64,000 nt of DNA from Aliiglaciecola lipolytica E3 (GCF_000314975.1 NZ_BAEN01000046.1:18778-82777); one strand, 5' to 3'. Positions 8,139-18,180 are shown, counted from the first letter of the stretch. Numbers and translations are program-made. Notes: generated from the letters alone by a model not told the origin.

Positions 8139-9548
8139 ATGTCAGTAGAAAAGGCTTTAGACCTTATCAAAGAAACCGAAGCGAAATTTGTTGACTTACG
8201 CTTTACCGATACTAAAGGTAAAGAGCAACACGTTTCTATCCCATCTCATCAAGTAACAGAAGACTTCTTTGAAGAAGGTAAAATGTTTGATGGCTCTTCT
8301 ATCGCAGGATGGAAAGGCATTAACGAATCTGACATGGTGCTTATGCCTGACCCAGAGTCTGCAGTTCTTGACCCGTTTGCTGAAGAAACTCAAGTTAATA
8401 TCCGTTGTGACATACTTGAACCTTCTACTATGCAAGGTTATGACCGTGACCCGCGTTCTGTAGCACGTCGTGCTGAAGAATACTTGAAGTCAACTGGTAT
8501 TGGTGATGAAGTTTATTTTGGACCAGAACCAGAATTTTTCATGTTTGATGATGTGAAATATCATACTGATATGTCTGGCTCATTCTTTAAAATTGACGCT
8601 GAAGAAGCAAGCTGGAATTCTGGTGCTGAATTCGAAGGCGGCAACATGGGTCATCGTCCTGGTATTAAAGGCGGTTACTTCCCAGTTCCTCCAGTTGATT
8701 CTTCTAACGATACACGTGCTGCAATGTGTTTGGTTATGGAAGAAATGGGTCTTACAGTTGAAGCTCATCACCACGAAGTAGCAACAGCTGGACAAAACGA
8801 AATTGCTTGCTTATTTAACACTCTTGTTAAGAAAGCAGATGAAATTCAAATTTATAAGTATGTTGTACACAACGTTGCTCATGCATATGGTCAAACAGCA
8901 ACCTTTATGCCTAAGCCTTTGGTAGGTGATAATGGTTCTGGTATGCACTGTCACCAGTCTATTAGCAAAGGTGGCAAAAACATTTTTGCTGGTGATAAAT
9001 ATGCTGGTATGTCTGAAGATGCATTGTTTTACATCGGCGGTATCATCAAACATGCTCGTGCTATTAACGCTTTCGCAAATGCGTCAACTAACTCGTACAA
9101 GCGTTTAGTTCCTCATTTTGAAGCACCAGTAATGTTGGCATATTCTGCATGTAACCGTTCAGCATCTATTCGTATTCCTCATGTGACTAGCGAACGTGCT
9201 CGTCGTATTGAAGTACGCTTCCCAGATCCAACAGCTAACCCATACTTAGCATTCACAGCAATGTTGATGGCTGGCCTTGATGGAATTAAAAATAAAATCC
9301 ACCCAGGTGAAGCAATGGATAAAGATTTATATGATCTTCCTCCTGAAGAAGCTGCTGACATCCCTACAGTTGCAAGCTCATTAGAGCAAGCTCTTGAAGC
9401 GCTTGATAGTGACCGCGAGTTCTTAACTGCTGGTGGTGTAATGACGGATGATATGATTGACGCTTACATTGAGCTTAAAACTGCTGATGTACAGCTTCTA
9501 AATATGTCTACTCACCCAGTTGAGTTTGGCATGTACTACAGCTGCTAA
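8139..9548 (+). CDS. glnA: Glutamine synthetase, type I
   Basis: Makes glutamine from glutamate, ammonia and ATP; cytoplasmic dodecamer. The 469 residues equal the usual GSI-beta length. Visible motifs include the [13 protein letters not shown] region near the N terminus, the ATP-binding [19 protein letters not shown], and the adenylylation loop DLYDLPPEE with Tyr398 (Tyr397 in mature numbering), so GlnE-type covalent control is expected. The ATG follows AGGAGGACACA, a near-perfect ribosome site. A sigma-54 promoter and NtrC sites precede it, an intrinsic terminator follows, and glnL-glnG lie downstream, the classic glnA-ntrBC arrangement with one extra gene inserted. Confidence 0.98.
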   Translation: MSVEKALDLIKETEAKFVDLRFTDTKGKEQHVSIPSHQVTEDFFEEGKMFDGSSIAGWKGINESDMVLMPDPESAVLDPFAEETQVNIRCDILEPSTMQGYDRDPRSVARRAEEYLKSTGIGDEVYFGPEPEFFMFDDVKYHTDMSGSFFKIDAEEASWNSGAEFEGGNMGHRPGIKGGYFPVPPVDSSNDTRAAMCLVMEEMGLTVEAHHHEVATAGQNEIACLFNTLVKKADEIQIYKYVVHNVAHAYGQTATFMPKPLVGDNGSGMHCHQSISKGGKNIFAGDKYAGMSEDALFYIGGIIKHARAINAFANASTNSYKRLVPHFEAPVMLAYSACNRSASIRIPHVTSERARRIEVRFPDPTANPYLAFTAMLMAGLDGIKNKIHPGEAMDKDLYDLPPEEAADIPTVASSLEQALEALDSDREFLTAGGVMTDDMIDAYIELKTADVQLLNMSTHPVEFGMYYSC

Positions 9549-9574
9549 TTGCTTTAGTTATTATTTTTCATACC

Positions 9575-9601
9575 AGCCCGCTTTTAAGCGGGCTTTTTTT
9601 T
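9575..9601 (+). terminator. Intrinsic terminator after glnA
   Basis: AGCCCGCTT (9575-9583) pairs with AAGCGGGCT (9586-9594), followed by a run of T to 9601. It begins 26 bases after the glnA stop and separates glnA from the DUF4124 gene and glnLG. Confidence 0.9.
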
Positions 9602-9627
9602 GTTCAAGAAAAGGCTACAATTCAAGA

Positions 9628-10146
9628 ATGAAGAAAATAGTGCTCGCCATATTACTAATTTTTACAGTTTCTGCCAGCGGTAGTAAGCTATATAAAGTTG
9701 TCAATGCTGACGGCTCGATTACTTATACTGATACACCGCAAAATGGCGCAGTGCAGCTAGATTTAGAACTCACCAATAGCGTTATCATGCCCGCGTTAGC
9801 CGACGCCAACCAAGGGCAACAACAATCTAAAAACCAGAAAAAGGCATTTCCAGAGTATAAACTCGAAGTCTTAACTCCCTCTGATAAAGAAACCATTCGA
9901 AATAATCTAGGTAAAGTAACTGTTGCCGCGAGGCTTGAACCTGTAGGTAACGGAAAGTTCGAACTCTATTTAGATGGTGTGTTAGCACAAACCAGCCCAG
10001 CCCCTTCTTTTCAGCTACAAAATGTAGTTCGAGGAGAACATTCCATTCAAGTTAAATTTATTCACCATACAGGCAAGATCCTTGCATTGTCTAAGCCTAG
10101 TGTGTTTTACATGCACCAGGCATCAGTGTTAATCAATCCAAATTAA
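9628..10146 (+). CDS. DUF4124 domain-containing exported protein
   Basis: 172 residues with a signal peptide (1-18, KKIVLAILLIFTVSASG) followed at once by a DUF4124 domain, recognised by the pattern LYKVVNADGSITYTDTP. A low-complexity linker rich in Q, N and K (about 62-78) leads to a beta-rich C-terminal part (about 85-170) that looks like an Ig-like or fibronectin-like fold. Proteins of this kind commonly sit between glnA and ntrB in gammaproteobacteria, but no function is established. The ATG at 9628 is chosen because the signal peptide starts there; frames open upstream overlap the glnA end and the terminator. Confidence 0.8.
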   Translation: MKKIVLAILLIFTVSASGSKLYKVVNADGSITYTDTPQNGAVQLDLELTNSVIMPALADANQGQQQSKNQKKAFPEYKLEVLTPSDKETIRNNLGKVTVAARLEPVGNGKFELYLDGVLAQTSPAPSFQLQNVVRGEHSIQVKFIHHTGKILALSKPSVFYMHQASVLINPN

Positions 10147-10206
10147 CCGTTTTAGAAGCCTGTAGCATGCTTCACTAAAGACATTGACTTAATCAAGTTA
10201 ATGGTG

Positions 10207-10223
10207 TGCACTGATGTGGTGCA
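10207..10223 (+). promoter_or_regulatory. Perfect NtrC operator in front of glnL
   Basis: TGCACT-GATGT-GGTGCA fits TGCACY-N5-RGTGCA at all 12 arm positions, the best NtrC site in the window. It ends 23 bases before the glnL start, too close to act as an enhancer and with no GG-N10-GC element downstream. As at E. coli glnLp, phosphorylated NtrC probably represses its own operon here (inference). Confidence 0.7.
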
Positions 10224-10246
10224 AAAACGAGATTGGATGAATTTCT

Positions 10247-11317
10247 TTGAGTGAACAATTTAAATATTTATTGGAAAGCTTAGCTACCGCGGTATTAGTG
10301 TTGGATGAGAATCTCTCTATACGCTATGCCAACTTGGCTGCGCAATCGCTTCTTGAGTTAAGCGAAAATCAACTATTAGGTTGCCCGTTAACACAATTTG
10401 TTTCTCATTCCAGTGTGACTTTTGCGCGCCTAGAGAAAGCCTTTGACCGTGACCAAGGATTTTCTGATGGAGAGGTTCTATTTGCGTTCGCTGATGGTCG
10501 GCATGTACTAACTGATGTGACAGTGACAACGTTTGATTTTGAAGAAAAATCGGCATTAATGGTTGAAATTAAAGTCATTGATCAACAGAAGAGAATAAGC
10601 CAGGAAAGTCAACAATGGGCTCAGTTGCAGGCTGCTCGGGAGTTGATTAGAGGGCTAGCCCACGAAATCAAAAATCCACTTGGTGGTGTACGTGGTGCAG
10701 CGCAACTATTAGAAAAAGAATTACACAGCCCAGATTTAAAAGAGTTTACCCAAGTCATTATAGAACAGTCAGACCGCTTACGTAATTTGGTAGACAGACT
10801 GTTAGGCCCTAATTCATTACCGAATTTTGAATGGGTTAATATTCATAAGGTCTTAGAAAAAATTCGAACGCTGGTGAAGCTCGATGCCACCCATAATATC
10901 GTTATAGAGCGTGATTATGATCCTAGTATTCCTGATTTGTATCTAGATCAGGATATGTTGCAACAAGCCGTGCTGAATATAGTCACGAACAGCATTCAGG
11001 CATTAGACGGTAGTGAAACCCCCGGTGAAATTACCATTCGTAGCAGAATTAAACGCCGGTTTACTATTCATGGGGTGAAGTACCCGTTAGTTGCCCAAGT
11101 GAAAATTATTGATAATGGTCCAGGAATTCCAGTGGAACTGAAAGATACGTTGTTCTACCCCATGGTTACCGGAAAATCGAACGGAACAGGCTTAGGGCTT
11201 TCCATTGCACAATCATTGGTAGATCACCATAAAGGGAAGATTGATGTAGAGAGTTGGCCAGGTCATACCGCATTTAAAATTTATTTACCTATAGAGAAAA
11301 AGGATGTAGTTCAATGA
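10247..11317 (+). CDS. glnL: NtrB (NRII) nitrogen sensor histidine kinase/phosphatase
   Basis: Cytoplasmic kinase/phosphatase for NtrC that responds to PII. The 356 residues contain a PAS domain (about 5-110), a HisKA region with the phospho-accepting His139 in RGLAHEIKNPLGG, the same number as in E. coli NRII, and an HATPase domain with N box NIVTNSIQAL, G1 box DNGPGIP and G2 box GTGLGLSIAQ. The start is TTG (TTG-AGT-GAA-CAA); the ATG ten bases upstream is out of frame and stops at once. The stop overlaps the glnG ATG by 4 bases. Confidence 0.95.
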   Translation: MSEQFKYLLESLATAVLVLDENLSIRYANLAAQSLLELSENQLLGCPLTQFVSHSSVTFARLEKAFDRDQGFSDGEVLFAFADGRHVLTDVTVTTFDFEEKSALMVEIKVIDQQKRISQESQQWAQLQAARELIRGLAHEIKNPLGGVRGAAQLLEKELHSPDLKEFTQVIIEQSDRLRNLVDRLLGPNSLPNFEWVNIHKVLEKIRTLVKLDATHNIVIERDYDPSIPDLYLDQDMLQQAVLNIVTNSIQALDGSETPGEITIRSRIKRRFTIHGVKYPLVAQVKIIDNGPGIPVELKDTLFYPMVTGKSNGTGLGLSIAQSLVDHHKGKIDVESWPGHTAFKIYLPIEKKDVVQ

Positions 11318-12720
11318 GCGCTGAACCAGTATGGGTCGTAGATGACGATAGCTCGATTCGTTGGGTGTTACAAAAAGCGCTACAATCGGCGCAAATTCCC
11401 TGTTTTAGTTTCGAAAATCCAGAAGATTTACTGTTGCAATTGCACTCAGGCCAACAACCGGAAGTGATCGTATCAGATATTAAAATGCCGCAGATGGATG
11501 GCATGACTTTGTTGCAGGAAGTACATCGTCATTTCCCAGATATTCCGGTAATTATCATGACTGCTCACTCAGATTTAGATAGTGCAGTTAATGCGTATCA
11601 AAGTGGTGCATTTGAATATTTACCAAAACCTTTTGATATAGATGAAGCTGTTGCTTTGGTGCAAAGAGCGCTAGCTCATTCACGCGAACAAAATTCACAG
11701 CGTCATGCTGAGCCTGAAGTAAAGGATACCGAAATCATAGGTGAAGCGCCTGCTATGCAGGAAGTTTTCCGCGCGATTGGTCGATTATCACGGTCGAGTA
11801 TTAGTGTCCTAATCAATGGTCAATCTGGTACTGGTAAGGAGTTGGTAGCACAAGCTTTACATCGCCATAGTCCGCGTAAAAGTAATACATTTATTGCTTT
11901 AAACATGGCTGCAATTCCAGCAGATTTAATCGAATCAGAATTGTTTGGACATGAAAAAGGTGCATTTACCGGTGCGCAAGCCGCACGTCAAGGCAGGTTT
12001 GAACAAGCTGATGGTGGAACCTTATTTTTAGACGAAATAGGTGATATGCCTCTGGATGTACAAACTCGTTTACTGCGTGTACTTGCAGATGGCCAATTCT
12101 ATCGTGTTGGTGGTCATAATCCAGTAAGTGTAAATGTAAGAATTATTGCGGCGACTCATCAGAATTTGGAGCAACGGGTTGCGGATGGGAAGTTTCGTGA
12201 AGATCTTTATCATCGTCTAAACGTGATAAAAATTCATATTCCAACGCTTGCTCAGCGGCGCGAAGATATCCCTTTATTAGCAAGGCACTTTTTGAGTCGT
12301 GCCGCTAAAGAATTGGAAGTCGATGCGAAATCGTTAAGTAAAGAAGCTGCGAATGTGCTTTCTCAATTATCCTGGCCGGGAAATGTCCGTCAGTTGGAAA
12401 ATATGTGTCGTTGGTTAACTGTCATGGCCAGTGGTCAAGAAATTTTAATCAATGACTTACCGCCAGAGATAAACACAAAACCCTCTGGTCCGCAGGCTGC
12501 AAATCAAGAAGGCGATTGGAAAAGCTTGCTTGCGAGTTGGGCTGACAAACAACTCCATTCAGGACGACAAAATATACTCGACGAAGCAACCCATGATTTT
12601 GAGAAAATTATGTTAGAGCGGGCATTGCAGTATACTAACGGGCACAAACAGGATGCGGCCAAAAAACTCGGCTGGGGAAGAAATACCTTAACTCGAAAAT
12701 TGAAAGAGCTAGATTTGTAG
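11314..12720 (+). CDS. glnG: NtrC (NRI) sigma-54 response regulator
   Basis: Enhancer-binding activator of nitrogen-limitation genes, 468 residues. Receiver domain (1-120) with phospho-acceptor D55 in VSDIKMP and Lys in YLPKPFD; AAA+ domain with Walker [10 protein letters not shown] (169-177) and the sigma-54 contact loop GAFTGA (216-221); C-terminal Fis-type helix-turn-helix (about 425-468, [20 protein letters not shown]). Translationally coupled to glnL by ATGA. Likely targets within this window are the glnA, nrtA, nasT and glnL regions, where matching sites occur. Confidence 0.97.
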   Translation: MSAEPVWVVDDDSSIRWVLQKALQSAQIPCFSFENPEDLLLQLHSGQQPEVIVSDIKMPQMDGMTLLQEVHRHFPDIPVIIMTAHSDLDSAVNAYQSGAFEYLPKPFDIDEAVALVQRALAHSREQNSQRHAEPEVKDTEIIGEAPAMQEVFRAIGRLSRSSISVLINGQSGTGKELVAQALHRHSPRKSNTFIALNMAAIPADLIESELFGHEKGAFTGAQAARQGRFEQADGGTLFLDEIGDMPLDVQTRLLRVLADGQFYRVGGHNPVSVNVRIIAATHQNLEQRVADGKFREDLYHRLNVIKIHIPTLAQRREDIPLLARHFLSRAAKELEVDAKSLSKEAANVLSQLSWPGNVRQLENMCRWLTVMASGQEILINDLPPEINTKPSGPQAANQEGDWKSLLASWADKQLHSGRQNILDEATHDFEKIMLERALQYTNGHKQDAAKKLGWGRNTLTRKLKELDL

Positions 12721-12750
12721 TTTTCGCACTTCGTTTAGAACGAATTTATA

Positions 12751-12780
12751 AAGGGACTTCATGATTGAAGTCCCTTTTTT
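12751..12780. terminator. Bidirectional terminator between glnG and folE
   Basis: AAGGGACTTC (12751-12760) pairs with GAAGTCCCTT (12767-12776) around a 6-base loop. T-rich sequence follows on the plus side and A-rich sequence precedes it, so it can serve both convergent genes. Confidence 0.85.
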
Positions 12781-12782
12781 AA

Positions 12783-13337
12783 TCACTTTCCGATAAGACG
12801 CAAAAATTCATTTCTTGTCGCCGGCGATGTTCGAAAAGAACCTAACATCACAGAGGTGATCATAGACGAATTTTGTTTTTGCACACCGCGCATCATCATA
12901 CACATGTGCTTACCTTCCATGATAACTCCAACACCTTTCGCTCCGGTTACCTCAAGAACGGCATCAGCAATTTGTTTGGTTAGACCTTCTTGTATCTGCA
13001 GTCTGCGGGCAAACATATCAACAATACGGGCAAACTTAGATAGCCCAAGTACCTTGCCATCAGGTAAGTACGCAATATGGCAGCGGCCAATGAAAGGGAG
13101 GACGTGATGTTCACATAGCGAATAATATTCAATATCTTGGATAATCACCATCTCATCAGTATCTGCCTCGAAAATAGCGCCATTAACAACTCCTTGAATA
13201 TCTTTTTGATATCCATCCGTTAGGAATTGCATTGCCTTGGCAGCTCTTTTAGGTGTGTCGACTAACCCTTCTCGAGTTGTGTCCTCACCCAAAATTTCCA
13301 GAATGTTAGCATAGTGGTCTTGTAGTTCTTGTGACAT
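12783..13337 (-). CDS. folE: GTP cyclohydrolase I
   Basis: First enzyme of tetrahydrofolate synthesis: converts GTP to 7,8-dihydroneopterin triphosphate. The 184 residues match the short FolE form. Zinc ligands are visible in [12 protein letters not shown] and in [10 protein letters not shown], and the substrate region has [12 protein letters not shown]. It is monocistronic, convergent with glnG across the terminator at 12751-12780; the upstream 181 bases (13338-13518) hold its promoter and nothing else I could identify. Confidence 0.95.
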   Translation of the reverse strand: MSQELQDHYANILEILGEDTTREGLVDTPKRAAKAMQFLTDGYQKDIQGVVNGAIFEADTDEMVIIQDIEYYSLCEHHVLPFIGRCHIAYLPDGKVLGLSKFARIVDMFARRLQIQEGLTKQIADAVLEVTGAKGVGVIMEGKHMCMMMRGVQKQNSSMITSVMLGSFRTSPATRNEFLRLIGK

Positions 13338-13518
13338 TAATTAGTGGTCTCATTAGCAATAAGCTGAATTCTCAGAATGCCGAAATTTGTTAAACAGCCC
13401 AGCATTATAACATTATGTAGATATTAGAAAAACCAAATACGTGATAGTTAAATAATTCCAATTCTATAGGTCTGTTACGCTCAGTTGTGAAAAAAGGATC
13501 GCAACATATCAAAGAGGA

Positions 13519-15558
13519 TTATTCACTGGCCATTTCTGCATCCGGTATGTCTGGATGAATAAGTTGATAATCTGGCTTAGATTTCTTTTGCTGAAGAACA
13601 AAATGCTCCATCCAGCGCATCAAACGCATACTATAGTCGAGTTTTGCTGGAGCAAGCGATAACCCATGAGCTTCATTAGGATACAATACTAAACGGACAG
13701 GAGCTGACGCATTCGACTTAAAATACCGATATAGTTCTTGAGACTGGCTTGCGGGAACTCTTTTATCCAATGCGCCGTGCAACAGTAATAAAGGGGTGGT
13801 GGCACTTTGGGTATGAAAAATTGGGCTTCTTTCCAAATACCAAGTCCAATCTTGCCAAGGCGCAATTATCGCGTGTTGTTTTAACATTTCTGAAGGTATA
13901 TCGGTAGTACCGAACTTAGAAATCTGATTTGATACCCCCATGCCAGAGACGCTTGCAGCAAAAAAGTTATGTTGTTTGGTCGCTGCCCATGCCGCAGCAT
14001 AACCACCATATGACGTGCCAGTGATACCCACTTTTTGTGGGTCAATAGCATAATTTTCAATTAAAAATGTGCGTGCGTCCAAAAGATCATTAAATTCAGC
14101 TCCAGCATAATCTTTTTGGCCGAGTTTAGAAAAAGCGACCCCTTTACCTGTAGAGCCACGATAATTAGGTAAAAAACTATAAAAGCCTTTGCTCGCGGCA
14201 TAAGCAATCGGATGTGAGTAGCGGTTATTCCAGCCCAAACTAAAGTGGGATTCTGGTCCGCCATGGACAAAAATAATGGCGGCAGTTGACGCATCTGACT
14301 CAATCAAAGGGGGGATTAAAATTCCGTCAATAACCGTCCCATCTCTAGCTGTAAACGACACCTCTTTCTGCTTGGGTAAATCTCGATCTTTCAACCACAC
14401 GTTGGAGTTCGTCATGCGTTTGTTGCTGTGTTTGGTTTTTAAAAATAGTTCAGCGGGATGTTCAGGAGAGTCAGCGATATAGGCAATATTGTAGCCTTTA
14501 CCATCAACACTCAAGGCTTTTATATTACCTTTATCTTTTACGCGCACTCGGAAAGGCTCTGAGATATCTTCAATATCTTTGTTGGCGATAAAGGTTTCTA
14601 AATTCTGCGTAGCAACAAACCCGATAGAGGAATCGTTAAACCAAGCTATATCAGAAATGTGTCCTTCAAATCCTGCCAATATATTAGTGGCATGCTCTGA
14701 TGTAATCTGACTTAGCCATAATTGACCATCGGCTGGATCTGATTCATCTTCACCACCGATAAAAGCGTAATAATTTCCGTCAGGAGAAACTTCGATTTTC
14801 CCTATTTTTCCTTTATGCGCGTTAGTCAGTACGGTTCGTCCATTTGATTCTAACACCGAGATAGAGCTTTCCATGATGGTGTCATCAGCAATTGCGGAAG
14901 GGGAGTGATGCAACACAATTTGGTTAGATTGAGGAACCCATTTTGCGTTCAAAACATGAGTTTCGTTGTAAATTAACTGAGCTTTGTTGGGGGGTGAAAG
15001 TAAGTTAAGAAGCCAGAGTTCTGCGCCTTTTTGCGATTCATCTACGACTTCAACATTAAAACCAACGTTCAATAGACGTTTTTGCTGCTCATCAATCGTC
15101 GAATAACTCCAGAATACAATGGCATCATTTTGCTGACTTAAATCAAAACCAATAATGTCATGGGCAAAGCCAAATACTTTTTCTGGTTCAGAGTCTGATT
15201 CAGTCGCATCAATTCGATATAATGAAATGGCCTTGTCGTTTTGCAGTTTAGCTAAGAAGTATAAGGTTTCGCTATCTGTGGCCCATCTTACATGGCCAAG
15301 TAAATGCCCGCCTTGCAGCACAGCAGATATTTTGCCTCTTTTAGAAACCGTATATAGTTCTCGCAAACTGACTAGGTCAATTCCATCATAGCTGTCATCA
15401 GGTAAGTTCAAGGTTACAGCGATTGCTCTGCTGTCCGGCGCAAATTGCACCGTTTTAATTTTCCGAATTTGATTAAGATCGTCTAACGTCAATGGCGTTT
15501 TTGCGACAACAACCAAAGGAGTTAAGCAAATTAATAGTAATACGATAAACTTTTTCAA
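13519..15558 (-). CDS. S9 family (prolyl oligopeptidase/acylaminoacyl-peptidase type) peptidase, exported
   Basis: Serine peptidase of the alpha/beta-hydrolase S9 family, probably periplasmic. The 679 residues carry a signal peptide (KKFIVLLLICLTPLVVVA), an N-terminal beta-propeller (about 20-400, WD40/PD40-like repeats such as VRWATDSETLYFLA) and a C-terminal catalytic domain with Ser516 in GTSYGGY, Asp598 in GALDKRVP and His631 in NEAHGLS, a complete triad. I chose the TTG at 15558 because GGAG lies five bases upstream and the signal peptide starts there; a GTG at 15594 would add 12 non-signal residues. It stands alone; no operon partner is evident. Confidence 0.88.
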   Translation of the reverse strand: MKKFIVLLLICLTPLVVVAKTPLTLDDLNQIRKIKTVQFAPDSRAIAVTLNLPDDSYDGIDLVSLRELYTVSKRGKISAVLQGGHLLGHVRWATDSETLYFLAKLQNDKAISLYRIDATESDSEPEKVFGFAHDIIGFDLSQQNDAIVFWSYSTIDEQQKRLLNVGFNVEVVDESQKGAELWLLNLLSPPNKAQLIYNETHVLNAKWVPQSNQIVLHHSPSAIADDTIMESSISVLESNGRTVLTNAHKGKIGKIEVSPDGNYYAFIGGEDESDPADGQLWLSQITSEHATNILAGFEGHISDIAWFNDSSIGFVATQNLETFIANKDIEDISEPFRVRVKDKGNIKALSVDGKGYNIAYIADSPEHPAELFLKTKHSNKRMTNSNVWLKDRDLPKQKEVSFTARDGTVIDGILIPPLIESDASTAAIIFVHGGPESHFSLGWNNRYSHPIAYAASKGFYSFLPNYRGSTGKGVAFSKLGQKDYAGAEFNDLLDARTFLIENYAIDPQKVGITGTSYGGYAAAWAATKQHNFFAASVSGMGVSNQISKFGTTDIPSEMLKQHAIIAPWQDWTWYLERSPIFHTQSATTPLLLLHGALDKRVPASQSQELYRYFKSNASAPVRLVLYPNEAHGLSLAPAKLDYSMRLMRWMEHFVLQQKKSKPDYQLIHPDIPDAEMASE

Positions 15559-15763
15559 GTTGACTCCATCTATCACTGCAAATGCGAACTTCACATTATG
15601 TATACAAAATGTTAATAAAATATTAAATTAGTTAACATTGTAGGCAGTGATAAAGGGTTATGTAAATTAAATATCAACAGAATTAGCAAGGAAGCAGGTA
15701 TTTTATTGTTAGTGGGGGAGTGAAAAAGAATATTTCGAGCTGAATTAGATATGCTTATTGTCG

Positions 15764-15946
15764 TTAAAAATCTTTGTACTTTTTCTTAAGTGAATCGCGC
15801 ATATTGTCTAAATAAAAATCTAATTCCTGCTTAGCTTCTTCATAAGCAAGAGTGTGTTCCGCAGAACCAGGGTTATCAAGTAAACGTTTAAACGTGGCGT
15901 CTGTTTTATCAAGAAGCTGAGTAAGTTGGCGATTATTGACATCCAT
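15764..15946 (-). CDS. Small hypothetical protein, 60 residues
   Basis: A 60-residue, highly charged, predicted all-helical protein with no membrane segment, no cysteine and no motif I recognise. The composition (many D, E, K, L, Q) and the regular helix pattern look protein-like, but the ribosome site is weak (GGAA about ten bases before the ATG). It lies between the S9 peptidase and hemJ on the same strand, with 115 bp to the hemJ stop. Function unknown. Confidence 0.55.
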   Translation of the reverse strand: MDVNNRQLTQLLDKTDATFKRLLDNPGSAEHTLAYEEAKQELDFYLDNMRDSLKKKYKDF

Positions 15947-16061
15947 TTCGTCTTAGTTCCATTTATCTATTACTAACTAGGCTATATATTGGTCAATGAT
16001 TCTGGTGAAAGCAAATATTAAATTGAATTCAGGTGTGTTTTTTTGTTTTTACTTGGTTTAA

Positions 16062-16490
16062 CTAGAATGCCTTGAGTACAGCCAGAGCAACAATCGCAAA
16101 AAGCACTACCACAGGTGCCTCATTCAAAAATCGATAGAATCGTGCAGAATGTGTATTTTTATCTTGCGCAAAACGTCTCATTAAAACAAATAGATAACCG
16201 TGATATACATAAACCAAAGCAACTAAGGTCAGCTTTACATGTAACCATTTAGATGCTGAAAACCAGTCTTTACCGTGCATGTATATGAGCACTACACCAA
16301 ATATTAAGGTGAGAACAGCAAAGGGAGTCACGAAGAACCATAATTTACGCTCCATGATTTTGAATTGCTCTCGCACTTCATGACTGTTTGTTTGCGCGTG
16401 ATAAACAAACAGTCTGGGCAAATAAAAAATCCCCGCCATCCAAGCGATCATGAAAAAAATATGCAATGCTTTTATCCAAAAAAATGACAT
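16062..16490 (-). CDS. hemJ: HemJ-type protoporphyrinogen IX oxidase (UPF0093/CopD-like membrane protein)
   Basis: 142-residue membrane protein with four predicted transmembrane helices. The first helix carries the family signature around His10 (KALHIFFMIAWMAGIFYLPR), and RKLW and WLHVKL follow in helices two and three. HemJ performs the penultimate haem-synthesis step, protoporphyrinogen to protoporphyrin, in bacteria without HemG or HemY. It ends a short minus-strand pair with the CLC gene (13 bp apart). Older annotation would call it a CopD family protein; length and motifs favour HemJ. Confidence 0.8.
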   Translation of the reverse strand: MSFFWIKALHIFFMIAWMAGIFYLPRLFVYHAQTNSHEVREQFKIMERKLWFFVTPFAVLTLIFGVVLIYMHGKDWFSASKWLHVKLTLVALVYVYHGYLFVLMRRFAQDKNTHSARFYRFLNEAPVVVLFAIVALAVLKAF

Positions 16491-16503
16491 TTTTACCTTC
16501 TAC

Positions 16504-18180
16504 TTAAAATTTTTCTTGATGCAAATAACTTCGTAATGTGTTCCAGGTTATTACGCCAATAATACTGGAAGGAACCGTTTCATATACATAGACAGCGCCG
16601 TCACGATTCACCTGTAATATTTCATATACCTCAGCAAGAGTAGATTGGCTTGGGACTCCCTCCATATCAAAATAAGCTAAAGGAGCGCTGTTGTGATTCA
16701 AACTCAATTCGTATTGTACTAAGGAATATTGCACATCTATTTCGAACGATGAACGTAATACAACAGGATGGTTTGGAGAAGTGTCCAAAAACTCCATAAT
16801 GTATTTGTCTGGCGCATCTATAAATAGTTTATATTCTGTGTCCATCACGGCAAGCACACCGGTTTTTTGCAGTGCTTCACGAATAGGCGAAATAGTATAA
16901 GAGAGCTTTTGATATTCAAGTTGCCGTATGAAAATTGAACGATTGCCTAGCAATTGAGTAGAGGTCACATAAGCCGGCACTATTACAAGCATAGCGGGTA
17001 AAATAACCTCTGGATTGTAGGCTAATTCCATTATCGATGATAACGCGGCTAAAGGCGCATGTAATACAGCAGTAAGTAGGCCAGCGATACCTAGTAATGC
17101 AAAACTGTTGCTATAGTCGATATTTTCCGCCAAAACAAATCCCAGAGGTATTGCTAATACAGCACCCGCGAGCATACCGATGACATAAACGGGCCCAATT
17201 AGACCGCCAGGTACGCCCAAACCTATTGCCACTAGTGCAAGAATAAATTTGGCGACCAGAATTGCGATTAACATGCCTGTCGTTTCCCCACTGACGAATG
17301 CGTGAGTTGTGTCTAAACCGGCACTGAGTGATTCTGGTAAAAAATATCCGAAAATGGCAGTAATAACCGCCGCAATCAAAATGCGCCAAATCATTTTTAC
17401 CGGCCTAAAAAGCCGCATGACATTCATCAATTGATTATTAAATAAGGTAGCAATGAAACCCAAAGTGATACCTAAAACAATTAAGTATGGATAATGCCAC
17501 TGACTGATATTTTGAAATGACAAAAATGACAATTCATGAACTTGGCCGAAAACTGCTCTAGTCATCAAGGAACCGCAAGCAGCTGCTAACATTACAGGTA
17601 TAAAAATATGTATTCGATATTCTCGTAAAACCACTTCCATCACAAAGATAACCGCGGCGAAAGGCGTATTAAATGACGCAGAGATGCCCGCAGCTATACC
17701 ACAACCAGACAAAATTCGTATACTGTTATAAGGTAATTTCAGGCCATGCCCAATAAAGCTACTACCGGCTGCACCTAAATGTACGGATGGTCCTTCTCTG
17801 CCCACAACAAAACCACTAGCCAGCGCAACCATCCCACCAAAAAATTGATTAATTGTTGTACGTAGTGGGATATGTCCATAGCGCTGTTTTAAGCGGTGAA
17901 TAACGAAAGGAATGCCCATTCGATAATGTTTAAAGCCGGTCAGAAAAGCGAATAATATAATTAACAATGCACCTATTATAGGTAAAGCAAAACGCAACAT
18001 CGGAGGAAGATCAGAGAACTGGTTTAATTCATCTAGAAAAGACAACTGAATCCATTCAACGCATAACCGGAATAATATGATTAAAGAAGCTGCACTCATC
18101 CCACCGACTATGCCTAAAATGCAGAGCTGAATTGATGTGCGTGGATTGGCTAATTCCTGTCTAAATGATTTTAATGTCAT
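16504..18180 (-). CDS. CLC-family chloride channel/transporter with C-terminal CBS pair
   Basis: 558-residue integral membrane protein. The CLC selectivity motifs are visible as YRMGIPFV, GREGPSVH (gating glutamate) and PGGLIGP; a cytoplasmic tail of about 140 residues (420-558) carries two CBS-like motifs (SPIREALQ and QSTLAEVYEIL), which often bind adenosine nucleotides. Aligned with E. coli ClcA, Glu202 is kept (FVMEVV) but the internal proton glutamate Glu203 is valine, the residue found in animal CLC channels, so coupling to protons is doubtful. Upstream of hemJ by 13 bp; divergent from the DUF6776-like gene. Confidence 0.9.
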   Translation of the reverse strand: MTLKSFRQELANPRTSIQLCILGIVGGMSAASLIILFRLCVEWIQLSFLDELNQFSDLPPMLRFALPIIGALLIILFAFLTGFKHYRMGIPFVIHRLKQRYGHIPLRTTINQFFGGMVALASGFVVGREGPSVHLGAAGSSFIGHGLKLPYNSIRILSGCGIAAGISASFNTPFAAVIFVMEVVLREYRIHIFIPVMLAAACGSLMTRAVFGQVHELSFLSFQNISQWHYPYLIVLGITLGFIATLFNNQLMNVMRLFRPVKMIWRILIAAVITAIFGYFLPESLSAGLDTTHAFVSGETTGMLIAILVAKFILALVAIGLGVPGGLIGPVYVIGMLAGAVLAIPLGFVLAENIDYSNSFALLGIAGLLTAVLHAPLAALSSIMELAYNPEVILPAMLVIVPAYVTSTQLLGNRSIFIRQLEYQKLSYTISPIREALQKTGVLAVMDTEYKLFIDAPDKYIMEFLDTSPNHPVVLRSSFEIDVQYSLVQYELSLNHNSAPLAYFDMEGVPSQSTLAEVYEILQVNRDGAVYVYETVPSSIIGVITWNTLRSYLHQEKF

